From Streptomyces liliifuscus (GTDB taxonomy: Bacteria > Actinomycetota > Actinomycetes > Streptomycetales > Streptomycetaceae): a stretch of 64,000 bases of DNA. Each line of letters begins with the position of its first letter. The stretch's first letter is position 1. The stretch covers positions 8,742,001 to 8,806,000 of the forward strand of contig NZ_CP066831.1 in the NCBI RefSeq assembly GCF_016598615.1. The letters are read 5' to 3'. Shown one piece after another: positions 55,779 through 62,756 of this stretch. Below the pieces are notes generated by a model. It saw nothing but the letters and a program-made list of their open reading frames with translations. It did not search any database and was not told where the DNA came from. The position numbers and the translations under genes are program-made.

Positions 55779-55850
55779 TGGACGATACTGGGATTGAACC
55801 AGTGACCTCTTCCGTGTCAGGGAAGCGCTCTCCCGCTGAGCTAATCGTCC
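55779..55850 (-). tRNA. tRNA-Val (GAC), variant acceptor stem
   Basis: Complement starts GGACGATTAGCTCAGCGGGA. Identical to the other two GAC copies from the D-arm to the T-arm, but the acceptor stem is GGACGAT/ATCGTCC, a set of compensatory changes. No CCA encoded. Confidence 0.95.
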
Positions 55851-55851
55851 T

Positions 55852-55925
55852 TGGAGGTGGAGACGGGATTTGAACCCGTGTAGACGGCTTTGCAGGCCGT
55901 TGCCTCGCCTCTCGGCCACTCCACC
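55852..55925 (-). tRNA. tRNA-Cys (GCA), with encoded CCA
   Basis: Complement starts GGTGGAGTGGCCGAGAGGCG; acceptor GGTGGAG/CTCCACC, anticodon loop CTGCAAA giving GCA, T-arm CGGGTTCAAATCCCG, discriminator T and CCA encoded. Directly before the third tRNA-Val. Confidence 0.95.
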
Positions 55926-55964
55926 AGGAGTGCGGGGGTTCGGGAAGATCCCCCACTTCCTGCG

Positions 55965-56037
55965 AGCGGACGACCAGGTTCGAACTGGCGACCTCAACCT
56001 TGGCAAGGTTGCGCTCTACCAACTGAGCTACGTCCGC
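55965..56037 (-). tRNA. tRNA-Gly (GCC)
   Basis: Complement starts GCGGACGTAGCTCAGTTGGT; acceptor GCGGACG/CGTCCGC, anticodon loop TTGCCAA giving GCC, T-arm CCAGTTCGAACCTGG, discriminator T, CCA not encoded. It is the first gene of the tRNA operon (Gly-Cys-Val-Val-Val). Confidence 0.95.
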
Positions 56038-56193
56038 TTGTCGTTTCCGGTTCGCGTGAGCGTCCCGGCGACGTGTTGAACTCTAGCGGATTCCGGGGCC
56101 AGCACAAAAACGCGTTTGTGCAGCGTGCTGCGCTACGCCCGCTCCAGGACACGGTCAGGGCACCCGCGGGTCACCCGCCATAGACTCACAGCC

Positions 56194-57249
56194 GTGCACG
56201 ACCTCCCAGCTCTCGCCCGTTTCGGCAACATCGTCGCGACCGGTCTCCTCGATGTCACCGGCGACCCGGCGGCCCTGGACTCCAGTGGCTTCTGGGCCGT
56301 CAGCGCGGACTTCGAGGGGCGGCTCGTCTGCGCCCGTTTCGCGGACGTACGACGGGAACCCGTTCCCGCGCCGGTGCCGGGGGAGTGGCGCGGCCCGGCG
56401 ATCGGTGACTGGACGTCGTCGCTCGACCGCGCCGCGTACACGGCGGGTGTGCGGCGGATCCGGGAGCACATCGCGGCCGGTGACGTGTACCAGGCGAACC
56501 TCTGCCGGGTCCTGTCGGCGCCCGTCGCGCCCGACGCCGACGTGGACGCGCTGACCGCTCTGCTGGCGCGCGGCAACCCGGCACCGTATGCCGGAACGAT
56601 TCGCCTGCCCGGCCACGACGTGGAGACAGCCACCGCGTCACCCGAGCTCTTCCTCAGGGTCGACGGGACGGTGGTCGAGTCGGGGCCCATCAAGGGCACC
56701 GGGCGGACCGAGGCGGACCTGCTGGAGAAGGATCACGCCGAGAACGTGATGATCGTGGATCTGGTGCGCAACGACCTGGGCAGGGTGTGCGCCACGGGCA
56801 GCGTGACCGTGCCCGACCTGTGCGTCGTCGAGAAGCACCCGGGGCTGGTCCACCTCGTCTCCACCGTCCGCGGCGAACTGCGCGAGGGCGCGGGCTGGCC
56901 GGAACTGCTGGCCGCGACGTTCCCGCCCGGCTCGGTGACCGGCGCGCCGAAGTCCAGCGCCCTGCGGATCATCGAGGCCCTGGAGACGGCGCCGCGGGGC
57001 CCGTACTGCGGCGGCATCGGCTGGGTCGACGCGGACCGCGGCACCGGAGAGCTGGCCGTCGGCATCCGCACCTTCTGGATCGACCGGGCGGAGGGCGTGC
57101 TGCGCTTCGGCTCCGGCGCGGGCATCACCTGGGGTTCGGACCCCGAGCGCGAGTGGGAGGAGACCGAACTGAAGGCCGCGCGGCTGCTCGCTGTAGCGTC
57201 GGGGGTGTACCCAGGGGTGTACGACGCAAGTGAAGGGACCCACAGGTGA
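56194..57249 (+). CDS. pabB: Aminodeoxychorismate synthase component I-like chorismate-binding protein
   Basis: A 351-residue protein; GTG at 56194 (VHDLPALARFGNIVATGLLD). The chorismate-binding domain is complete: IREHIAAGDVYQANLCRVLS (about 88-107), SPELFLRVDGTVVESGPIKG (about 150), DLVRNDLGRVCATGSVTVPD (about 190) and FPPGSVTGAPKSSALRIIEA (about 245), ending ELKAARLLAVASG. It is shorter than full PabB because the N-terminal subdomain is reduced. Together with a glutamine amidotransferase elsewhere it would convert chorismate to 4-amino-4-deoxychorismate for folate. The stop overlaps the GTG of pabC, which makes the folate role more likely than salicylate or anthranilate synthesis. Confidence 0.9.
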   Translation: MHDLPALARFGNIVATGLLDVTGDPAALDSSGFWAVSADFEGRLVCARFADVRREPVPAPVPGEWRGPAIGDWTSSLDRAAYTAGVRRIREHIAAGDVYQANLCRVLSAPVAPDADVDALTALLARGNPAPYAGTIRLPGHDVETATASPELFLRVDGTVVESGPIKGTGRTEADLLEKDHAENVMIVDLVRNDLGRVCATGSVTVPDLCVVEKHPGLVHLVSTVRGELREGAGWPELLAATFPPGSVTGAPKSSALRIIEALETAPRGPYCGGIGWVDADRGTGELAVGIRTFWIDRAEGVLRFGSGAGITWGSDPEREWEETELKAARLLAVASGVYPGVYDASEGTHR

Positions 57250-58067
57250 AGCTCTGGCTCGACGGCCGGCTGCAGGACAGCGAGTCGGCCCGTGTCTCCG
57301 TCTTCGACCACGGGCTGACCGTGGGCGACGGCGTCTTCGAGACCGCGAAGGCGGTGGCCGGCCGTCCGTTCGCGCTCACCCGCCACCTCGACCGGCTGTC
57401 GCGCTCGGCGCTCGGCCTCGGGCTGCCCGAGCCCGACCACGACGAGGTGCGCCGGGCCTGCGCGGCCGTCCTGGAGGCCAACCCGATGCCGCTCGGCCGG
57501 CTGCGGATCACGTACACCGGGGGCCACGGCCCGCTCGGCTCCGACCGCGGGGAGCACGGACCGACCCTGGTCGTCGCCCTCGGCGAGGCCACCCGGCGCC
57601 CGGACTCCACCGCCGTGATCACCGTGCCCTGGACCCGCAACGAACGCGGCACACTCACAGGCCTCAAGACGACCTCGTACGCCGAGAACGTCGTCGCCCT
57701 CGCCCGCGCGCGCGAACAGGGCGCGTCCGAGGCACTGTTCGCGAACACGGTCGGACAGCTCTGCGAGGGCACGGGCTCCAACGTCTTCGTCGTCCTCGAC
57801 GGCGAGATCCACACCCCGCCGGTGGCCTCCGGCTGCCTCGCGGGCATCACCCGGGCCCTCACGGTCGAGTGGACGGGCGCCAGGGAGAGCGACCTGCCGC
57901 TGGACGTCCTGGAACGGGCCGACGAGATCTTCCTGACCTCGTCGCTGCGCGATGTGCAGGGAGTGCACCGGGTCGACGGCCGTCAACTGCCGGGCGCACC
58001 GGGCCCGGTGACCGCCAAGGCGATGCGGATCTTCGACGAGCGGGCGGGCGACGACCTCGACCCCTGA
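57246..58067 (+). CDS. pabC: Aminodeoxychorismate lyase (class IV aminotransferase)
   Basis: A 273-residue PLP enzyme that releases pyruvate from aminodeoxychorismate to give 4-aminobenzoate. GTG at 57246 overlaps the pabB stop. LWLDGRLQDSESARVSVFDH at the N-terminus, GDGVFETAKAV, the Schiff-base lysine in GLKTTSYAENVVALARA (about 140) and GQLCEGTGSNVFVVLDGEIH (about 175) are fold-IV motifs; PVASGCLAGITRALTVEW follows. D-amino-acid or branched-chain aminotransferase are alternatives within the fold, but the pairing with pabB decides. Confidence 0.9.
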   Translation: MKLWLDGRLQDSESARVSVFDHGLTVGDGVFETAKAVAGRPFALTRHLDRLSRSALGLGLPEPDHDEVRRACAAVLEANPMPLGRLRITYTGGHGPLGSDRGEHGPTLVVALGEATRRPDSTAVITVPWTRNERGTLTGLKTTSYAENVVALARAREQGASEALFANTVGQLCEGTGSNVFVVLDGEIHTPPVASGCLAGITRALTVEWTGARESDLPLDVLERADEIFLTSSLRDVQGVHRVDGRQLPGAPGPVTAKAMRIFDERAGDDLDP

Positions 58068-58125
58068 CAGGACCGGCGCCCATAACCGGATGACGTAGGC
58101 CTCGCGGACGGGTACAACACCCCTG

Positions 58126-58950
58126 ATGACCACGACCCTGCGGCCGACCGAGCCGCTTCAGCGCGACGCCGACGGGGCGCTGTCACGGCACTACACGGTG
58201 TGCGTGAACAGCCGCCCCGTCGGCGGGATACACCTCGCCGCCAACTCCCTCTCCGGGCCTTCCGTCGCCCGCATCCACGACCTCGGCATCGACGAACCGG
58301 ACCGTGGACGTGGCCGCGGCACCGTGGCCGCGCTCGCCGCGGAGGAGGTGGCGCGCGGCTGGGGCTGTACGCGGATCGAGGCGTCCGTGCCCGCCACGGC
58401 CACGACCGCACTGCGGCTGGCCACGGCCCTCGGCTACCTGCTGCGCAACCGCCACATGGAGAAGCGGCTCGGCACCACGCCACCCGAACTGCCCGTCGGC
58501 AGCCAGGGACGCCCCATGACGGAGGCCGAGTTCGGGCCCTGGGAGGAGCGGGCGAAGGAGGAGTACGTCAAGGACTGGATCACCCGCGGAGTGCCCGAGG
58601 CCGAGGCCCGCGCCAAGTCCGAGCGGGACCACGCCACTTCGCTGCCGGACGGGATCAGCAGCGCGGGCATGGACTTCAGCGTCCTGGAACACGAGGGGAC
58701 GCCGGTCGGCGTGCTGTGGCTGGGCACGCGCGACGGCTGGTCGTTCGTCTACGAGGTCGAGGCCGACGAGCGCCATCGGGGCCGGGGCCACGGCCGTTCG
58801 CTGATGCTCCTGGCGGAGACGCAGACCGTCGCCGCCGGACGCCCCGGCATCCGCCTGAACGTCTTCGACGGGAACGCCCCGGCCGAGCGGCTCTACGAGT
58901 CACTCGGCTACGAGACGACCACGTACCACTTCTACAAGAACCTGCTGTAG
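58126..58950 (+). CDS. Double GNAT-domain acetyltransferase
   Basis: A 274-residue protein, ATG at 58126. Two acetyltransferase domains: the first (about 15-110) has IHDLGIDEPDRGRGRGTVAA as CoA loop; the second (about 170-274) has VYEVEADERHRGRGHGRSLM and NVFDGNAPAERLYESLGYET. Between them lies a charged helical linker (EEYVKDWITRGVPEAEARAK). The C-terminal domain is the better match and probably the active one. Substrate unknown. It stands alone, 58 bases after pabC. Confidence 0.88.
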   Translation: MTTTLRPTEPLQRDADGALSRHYTVCVNSRPVGGIHLAANSLSGPSVARIHDLGIDEPDRGRGRGTVAALAAEEVARGWGCTRIEASVPATATTALRLATALGYLLRNRHMEKRLGTTPPELPVGSQGRPMTEAEFGPWEERAKEEYVKDWITRGVPEAEARAKSERDHATSLPDGISSAGMDFSVLEHEGTPVGVLWLGTRDGWSFVYEVEADERHRGRGHGRSLMLLAETQTVAAGRPGIRLNVFDGNAPAERLYESLGYETTTYHFYKNLL

Positions 58951-58999
58951 CCGCACCTGTGCCTGTACCTGTGCCTGTACGGGGGCGCGGGCGCGGCGG

Positions 59000-59524
59000 T
59001 CAGGCCTTCTGCTCGGCCAGCAGCCGGTCCACGATCTCCTCGACGCGCTCGCGCAGCCCCTCCTGGCTCTTGCCGCCGTCGAGCCGCTCGCCGTCGATGA
59101 CGTACGTGGGGATGCCGGTCACGCCGATGGCCTTGCCCTCGGCCTGGTCGGCGTCGACGATCAGGATGTGCCGTCCGTCGATGAGGGCGGTGTCGAACTC
59201 CTCGGCGTCCAGGCCGAGTTCCCGGGCCACCTCGACCAGGAAGGGTTCCCCCGCACGGTCCAGCTCCTGTACGCGCCCGAGCACCGCCTCGATGTACGGC
59301 CAGGCCTGCCCCTGTTCCACGGCCTCCTCAGCGGCCTGGGCGGCGGCGAAGGCGTGCTTGTGCTTCTCCAGCGGGAAGTGCCGCAGCCGCAGCTCCAGCC
59401 GGTCGCCGTAGCGGGCGCGCAGCGCGCGCAGGTCGTCCAGGGCGCCGCTGCAGTCGGGGCACTGCAGTTCGCACCAGATGTCCAGGACGGGGGCGGCGGG
59501 GCGTGCGGGGGAGGAGTCACTCAT
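59000..59524 (-). CDS. DsbA-family thiol oxidoreductase-like protein
   Basis: A 174-residue protein; ATG at 59524 (MSDSSPARPAAPVLDIWCEL). The N-terminal thioredoxin-like strand carries the active site WCELQCPDCSGALDDL with the CPDC pair (about 18-30). The inserted helical domain (KHKHAFAAAQAAEEAVEQGQ, about 55-75) and the cis-proline loop GVTGIPTYVIDGERLDG (about 140) are typical of the DsbA/FrnE group. No signal peptide, so it acts in the cytoplasm, as the FrnE-like isomerases do. Divergent from the membrane protein gene at 59751. Confidence 0.9.
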   Translation of the reverse strand: MSDSSPARPAAPVLDIWCELQCPDCSGALDDLRALRARYGDRLELRLRHFPLEKHKHAFAAAQAAEEAVEQGQAWPYIEAVLGRVQELDRAGEPFLVEVARELGLDAEEFDTALIDGRHILIVDADQAEGKAIGVTGIPTYVIDGERLDGGKSQEGLRERVEEIVDRLLAEQKA

Positions 59525-59750
59525 GGGTCCCAGTCTTCCAGCCGGGGCTCCCGCGGCCCAACCGGGATCTTCCGACCCCGAGCGAACCCCGAGCCACTCC
59601 TGATCGAGTACGGCGACCGGGCCCTGAGGAGGACCCGACCCGGAGATGTCCCTGAGGTCTGCCCGGACCATGGCATACCGGGCAGGGGGCGGTGCAGGAT
59701 GGAAGGGACGAATCTGACCCTGCTCGCCCCAGCCATGTCTGGAGGACCGG

Positions 59751-60200
59751 ATGATTGCCGAGACCGTCTGTTCCGCTGTCGCCGCGGCCGGCCTGGGCAT
59801 CGCCGCGGTCACCGCGTACCGCAGGCGTTTCCTCATGGCGGTCCGCCTCACCGCGTACTCGCTGGTCCCCCTGGGTCTGGTGATGACCGGAGCCGTCGAA
59901 TGGGCGGCGGAGACCGCCTTCAGCCCGATGGCGTGGGCGGGCTTCGGCGTGCTCGGCGGGGCCTGGCTGCTGTTCATGACCTCGCGGGCCGTGGAGCGGC
60001 GCACCGGCGGGACCCGCAAGGAGCGCAAGGCGGCCCGGGCCGCACAGCGCGAGGCGGTGGCCCCCGCGGCCTCGGCGCCCTCGCTCGGCGCGGCACCGGC
60101 CACCCGCCAGACGGCCCGCCCCGCCGCGAAGCCCCGCAAGGCCGAGCAGGGAGAGGACTTCAGCGACATCGAGGCCATCCTGAAGAAGCACGGCATCTGA
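59751..60200 (+). CDS. Small membrane protein with a charged C-terminal tail
   Basis: A 149-residue protein; ATG at 59751 after GTCTGGAGGACCGG. Three hydrophobic segments (MIAETVCSAVAAAGLGIAAV, about 1-20; LTAYSLVPLGLVMTGAVEWA, about 33-52; WAGFGVLGGAWLLFMTSRAV, about 62-81), then a basic/Ala-rich tail of about 65 residues ending DFSDIEAILKKHGI. The tail end, SDIEAILKKHGI, looks like a docking motif and is the conserved part of such proteins. The 3' end takes part in a 17-bp tandem repeat. Function unknown. Confidence 0.8.
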   Translation: MIAETVCSAVAAAGLGIAAVTAYRRRFLMAVRLTAYSLVPLGLVMTGAVEWAAETAFSPMAWAGFGVLGGAWLLFMTSRAVERRTGGTRKERKAARAAQREAVAPAASAPSLGAAPATRQTARPAAKPRKAEQGEDFSDIEAILKKHGI

Positions 60201-60230
60201 AGCAGCACGGTGTCTGAAGCAGCACGGCGG
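60180..60230 (+). repeat. 17-bp tandem repeat at the end of the 149-residue membrane protein gene
   Basis: Units CTGAAGAAGCACGGCAT (60180, the gene's last codons), CTGAAGCAGCACGGTGT (60197) and CTGAAGCAGCACGGCGG (60214). The first is coding and the next two follow the stop, so the repeat is an out-copying of the gene's tail. Confidence 0.8.
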
Positions 60231-60419
60231 CATGCATATGACGCGCTGAAACGACACAGTGACGCGGGCGGTGCGGTGGAGTGCCCGCATCGGCACCCGC
60301 ACCGGGCAGGCGCCTATCCCAGATCGTGGACCATCGTGTCACGGATTTCGGCTAACTCCCCCATAATCCGGGCGTGTTGATCGCGTAGGGCCAGTCCGCT
60401 GCGCCATCATCGCCGCGAG

Positions 60420-60572
60420 ATGCTGGACACAACACAGAGCGACACCGCTGCCCCTTCCGAGGAGCCGCGGGGTTGTCTCTTCGCGCTTTCCCAGCCACCG
60501 CTGATGATCTTCCTTGCGGTGATCGGCTGTCTGCTGCTCATGGCTTCGCTGCACGATCTGCTGCTGCTCTGA
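60420..60572 (+). CDS. 50-residue single-helix membrane peptide
   Basis: ATG at 60420 gives MLDTTQSDTAAPSEEPRGCL, then FALSQPPLMIFLAVIGCLLL and MASLHDLLLL. The N-terminus is acidic and polar, the second half is one hydrophobic helix (about 26-42) with two cysteines nearby. No ribosome-binding site is obvious (CGCCGCGAG upstream). It lies in a gap of about 400 bases between the membrane protein and the CGNR gene; codon use (third positions G/C) supports it, but it remains a prediction. Confidence 0.5.
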   Translation: MLDTTQSDTAAPSEEPRGCLFALSQPPLMIFLAVIGCLLLMASLHDLLLL

Positions 60573-60613
60573 GCCGTACGCGGAGTCCCTGGCGCCACCC
60601 GCCGAGGACTCCG

Positions 60614-61171
60614 TCAGCCCGCCGCCTCCTTGCGACGCGCCCGGTAGGCGGCCACATGCAGACGGTTTCCGCAGGTGCGGCTGTCGCAATAGCGGCGGGA
60701 GCGGTTGCGGGAGAGGTCGACGAAGGCGCGTCGGCAGTCCGGTGCCTCACAGCGGCGCAGCCGCTCCTGTTCGCCGGCCACCACGAAGAACGCGAGGGCC
60801 ATACCGCCGTCGGCGGCAAGATGGTCGGCGACGGACGCGCCCGGCGCGAAATAGTGCACGTGCCAGTCGTAGCCGTCGTGATCCGTGAGACGCGGAGTGG
60901 TGCCCGCGGCGGCGACCAGCTCGTTGATGAGCGTGGCGGCGGCCCGGGGATCCGAAGCGGCGAAGATCCCGGCGAAACGCCCGCGGATCTTGCGCACCGC
61001 CGAGAGGTCGAGCTCGGACAGGGTTCCGACGTCGCTGATGTCGTGGTTTCGTACGAAATCGTGCAGGGCTGCGATGGTCGCGAGCCCGTCCGGCGTGTCG
61101 TCCTCCGGCGCGGTGTTCACCAGGTCTACCACGGCGTCGAGGGCGCACCGGGTGTCGTGGGTGATCAGCAC
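60614..61171 (-). CDS. CGNR zinc-finger protein
   Basis: A 185-residue protein; the GTG at 61171 has GGGAG six bases upstream and is preferred to longer frames. The N-terminal part (about 10-130) is the ABATE-like domain (CALDAVVDLVNTAPEDDTPD; HYFAPGASVADHLAADGGMA). The C-terminus is the CGNR zinc finger: LRRCEAPDCRRAFVDLSRNR, then SRRYCDSRTCGNRLHVAAYR (about 140-178), with four cysteines and the CGNR sequence. Thought to be stress-induced transcriptional regulators. Targets unknown. Confidence 0.93.
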   Translation of the reverse strand: MLITHDTRCALDAVVDLVNTAPEDDTPDGLATIAALHDFVRNHDISDVGTLSELDLSAVRKIRGRFAGIFAASDPRAAATLINELVAAAGTTPRLTDHDGYDWHVHYFAPGASVADHLAADGGMALAFFVVAGEQERLRRCEAPDCRRAFVDLSRNRSRRYCDSRTCGNRLHVAAYRARRKEAAG

Positions 61172-61333
61172 ATTTCGCTCCCTGGCCTGGAAATCGGGCA
61201 GCCGCCCGCCGATGCTGGCCGATGCTAGTCGCTTACCGACCCCGGGGGACCGGCTCGGTCCCGGCGGACGGCCCGCGGGGGCCGTCCGCCGGCTTCCGCG
61301 CGGGATCGTCACAGGCGCATGCGCGGGCACACG

Positions 61334-61378
61334 CACAGGCGCCGCCACCCTGGACGTTCCATGGTGGCGGCGCCTGTG
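61334..61378 (-). terminator. Long perfect hairpin between ssgB and the CGNR gene
   Basis: CACAGGCGCCGCCACC (61334-61349) pairs with GGTGGCGGCGCCTGTG (61363-61378), 16 perfect pairs; within the loop TGGA-CGT-TCCA adds four more after a C/T mismatch. It lies 80 bases after the ssgB stop on the minus strand and is the probable terminator of ssgB. Confidence 0.8.
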
Positions 61379-61458
61379 GATGCGCCATATGCGGTTGTCT
61401 GAGCCCGAGCCGTCTCCCCGAGTGGACGGCGCCGGGCGGCTTGGTGCGGAGTCTCGTC

Positions 61459-61872
61459 CTAGCTTTCGGCCAGGATGTGCGAGAGCTCCGTGTCGAGATC
61501 GAAGTGCCGGTGTTCCGTGCCAGGGGGCACGGCGGCATCTGTTCGCTTCAGGAACGACTCCAGGGCCCGCGCCGGGGCCTCGAGCAGGGCCTCTCCCTCC
61601 GGAGAGCTCAGGGCGATGCACACGACGCCCTGACCGTGGCTGCGCGACGGCCAGACGCGGACGTCGCCGGTGCCGGTGGGCCGGTGCAGGCCCTCGGCCA
61701 GTAGGTCGCGGGCGAACACCCACTCGACGGTCTCTTCGGCTCCGGTGTGGAAGGTGGCGTGCACGGCGTAGGGATCGGCCGTGTCATACCGCAGTCCTGC
61801 GGGAACAGGCAGTGAGGACTCGCTCGACACAACGAGGCGCAGGTGCAGCTCGCAGCTGACCGTGGTGTTCAT
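61459..61872 (-). CDS. ssgB: Sporulation-specific cell division protein SsgB
   Basis: A 137-residue SsgA-like protein; ATG at 61872 (MNTTVSCELHLRLVVSSESS). Core features: LRYDTADPYAVHATFHTGAE, VEWVFARDLLAEGLHRPTGT, GDVRVWPSRSHGQGVVCIAL and FLKRTDAAVPPGTEHRHFDL. The sequence is one I recognise as SsgB, the most conserved member of the family in actinomycetes, which recruits FtsZ to future septum sites in aerial hyphae. The minus-strand leader contains GTTTAC about 80 bases before the ATG, a possible -35 of a stress-type sigma promoter (ssgB is reported to depend on such a sigma factor). Divergent from the TIGR02611 gene. Confidence 0.95.
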   Translation of the reverse strand: MNTTVSCELHLRLVVSSESSLPVPAGLRYDTADPYAVHATFHTGAEETVEWVFARDLLAEGLHRPTGTGDVRVWPSRSHGQGVVCIALSSPEGEALLEAPARALESFLKRTDAAVPPGTEHRHFDLDTELSHILAES

Positions 61873-62063
61873 AAGCGCCAGGGCCTTTCGCTCAGTGTGC
61901 GCTCGGGGATTCGCACGTCGGCGAAATCGACATGCCACCTACGGTGCCGTTGTAAACCCCTCTGAGTGTTTTGCGTGTCTTTAGGTAGCTCATCCGGCCG
62001 AGTGCTCGTTCGCGGAGTACCACCATTCCGGTGACCGGTTTCCGTCGGGTAGGGTTTGGCCGT

Positions 62064-62498
62064 ATGAATACGGGGAGTGACGAAACGGGGGAGGCCGTCG
62101 CGGCGGCCGATGGAACGAAGAGCGAGCCGGCGCTCGGATCACGTGCGCCGGAATTCATCAAGGCGCGACGGGCGCTGCACCTGAGCTGGCAGGTGGGCGT
62201 CTTCATCGTGGGCCTCGCGGTCGTCGTGGCCGGCGTGATCATGCTGCCGCTGCCCGGACCGGGCTGGTTGGTGATCTTCGGGGGCATGGCGATCTGGGCG
62301 ACTGAGTTCGTCTGGGCGCAGCTGGTGCTCCGCTGGACGAAGCGCAAGGTCACCGAGGCGACACAGAAGGCCCTCGATCCCAAGGTGCGGCGCCGCAACA
62401 TCATCCTGACGACCATCGGGCTGGTGATCATCGCGGTGCTGGTCGGGATCTACGTCTGGAAGTTCGGCTTCGAGATGCCGTGGAAGATCAAGGAGTAA
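62064..62498 (+). CDS. TIGR02611-family membrane protein (PGPGW type)
   Basis: A 144-residue protein; ATG at 62064 (MNTGSDETGEAVAAADGTKS). Three membrane segments: about 51-70 (HLSWQVGVFIVGLAVVVAGV), 72-95 containing the family hallmark LPLPGPGWLVIFGGMAIWAT, and 118-138 (NIILTTIGLVIIAVLVGIYV). A basic loop (RWTKRKVTEATQKALDPKVR) lies between the second and third. Conserved across actinobacteria without known function. It is followed after 69 bases by tRNA-Val(CAC). Confidence 0.9.
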   Translation: MNTGSDETGEAVAAADGTKSEPALGSRAPEFIKARRALHLSWQVGVFIVGLAVVVAGVIMLPLPGPGWLVIFGGMAIWATEFVWAQLVLRWTKRKVTEATQKALDPKVRRRNIILTTIGLVIIAVLVGIYVWKFGFEMPWKIKE

Positions 62499-62567
62499 CA
62501 GCCCTCCGCACCCTTCGAAGGCGGTCGGAGGCACCCCCTGACATGGGGTAATCTTCTCCGTGCGCCC

Positions 62568-62639
62568 GGGCGATTAGCTCAGCGGGAGAGCGCTTCGTTC
62601 ACACCGAAGAGGTCACTGGTTCGATCCCAGTATCGCCCA
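62568..62639 (+). tRNA. tRNA-Val (CAC)
   Basis: Starts GGGCGATTAGCTCAGCGGGA; acceptor GGGCGAT/ATCGCCC, anticodon stem CTTCG/CGAAG with loop TTCACAC giving CAC, T-arm CTGGTTCGATCCCAG, discriminator A; the CCA end is not encoded. A -10-like TAATCT lies at 62549-62554. Its body matches the three Val-GAC genes 7 kb upstream outside the anticodon arm. Confidence 0.95.
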
Positions 62640-62645
62640 CCGTAT

Positions 62646-62692
62646 CGATTGGCGGCCTGGTCCACAGAGCACGTGGACCAGGCCGCCAATCG
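62646..62692 (+). terminator. 20-bp perfect hairpin after tRNA-Val (CAC)
   Basis: The arm 62646-62665 (CGATTGGCGGCCTGGTCCAC) pairs without mismatch with 62673-62692, loop AGAGCAC. It starts six bases after the tRNA and is the longest perfect stem in the window. Confidence 0.85.
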
Positions 62693-62756
62693 CTGTTCCG
62701 GCACGCGATTGAGGCTGGCCGGGGCCCGCTTACCTGCACTCCAGGCGCGGGTTCTG

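Noticed and set aside
59000..60208. Longer 402-residue version of the DsbA-like protein
   Set aside because: The upstream part is antisense to the membrane protein gene at 59751, which has its own good ribosome-binding site; the ATG at 59524 starts the thioredoxin fold.
62568..62692. Integration site of a mobile element at tRNA-Val(CAC)
   Set aside because: No duplicated 3' tRNA end, integrase or element-like genes were seen; the hairpin behind it is a plain terminator.
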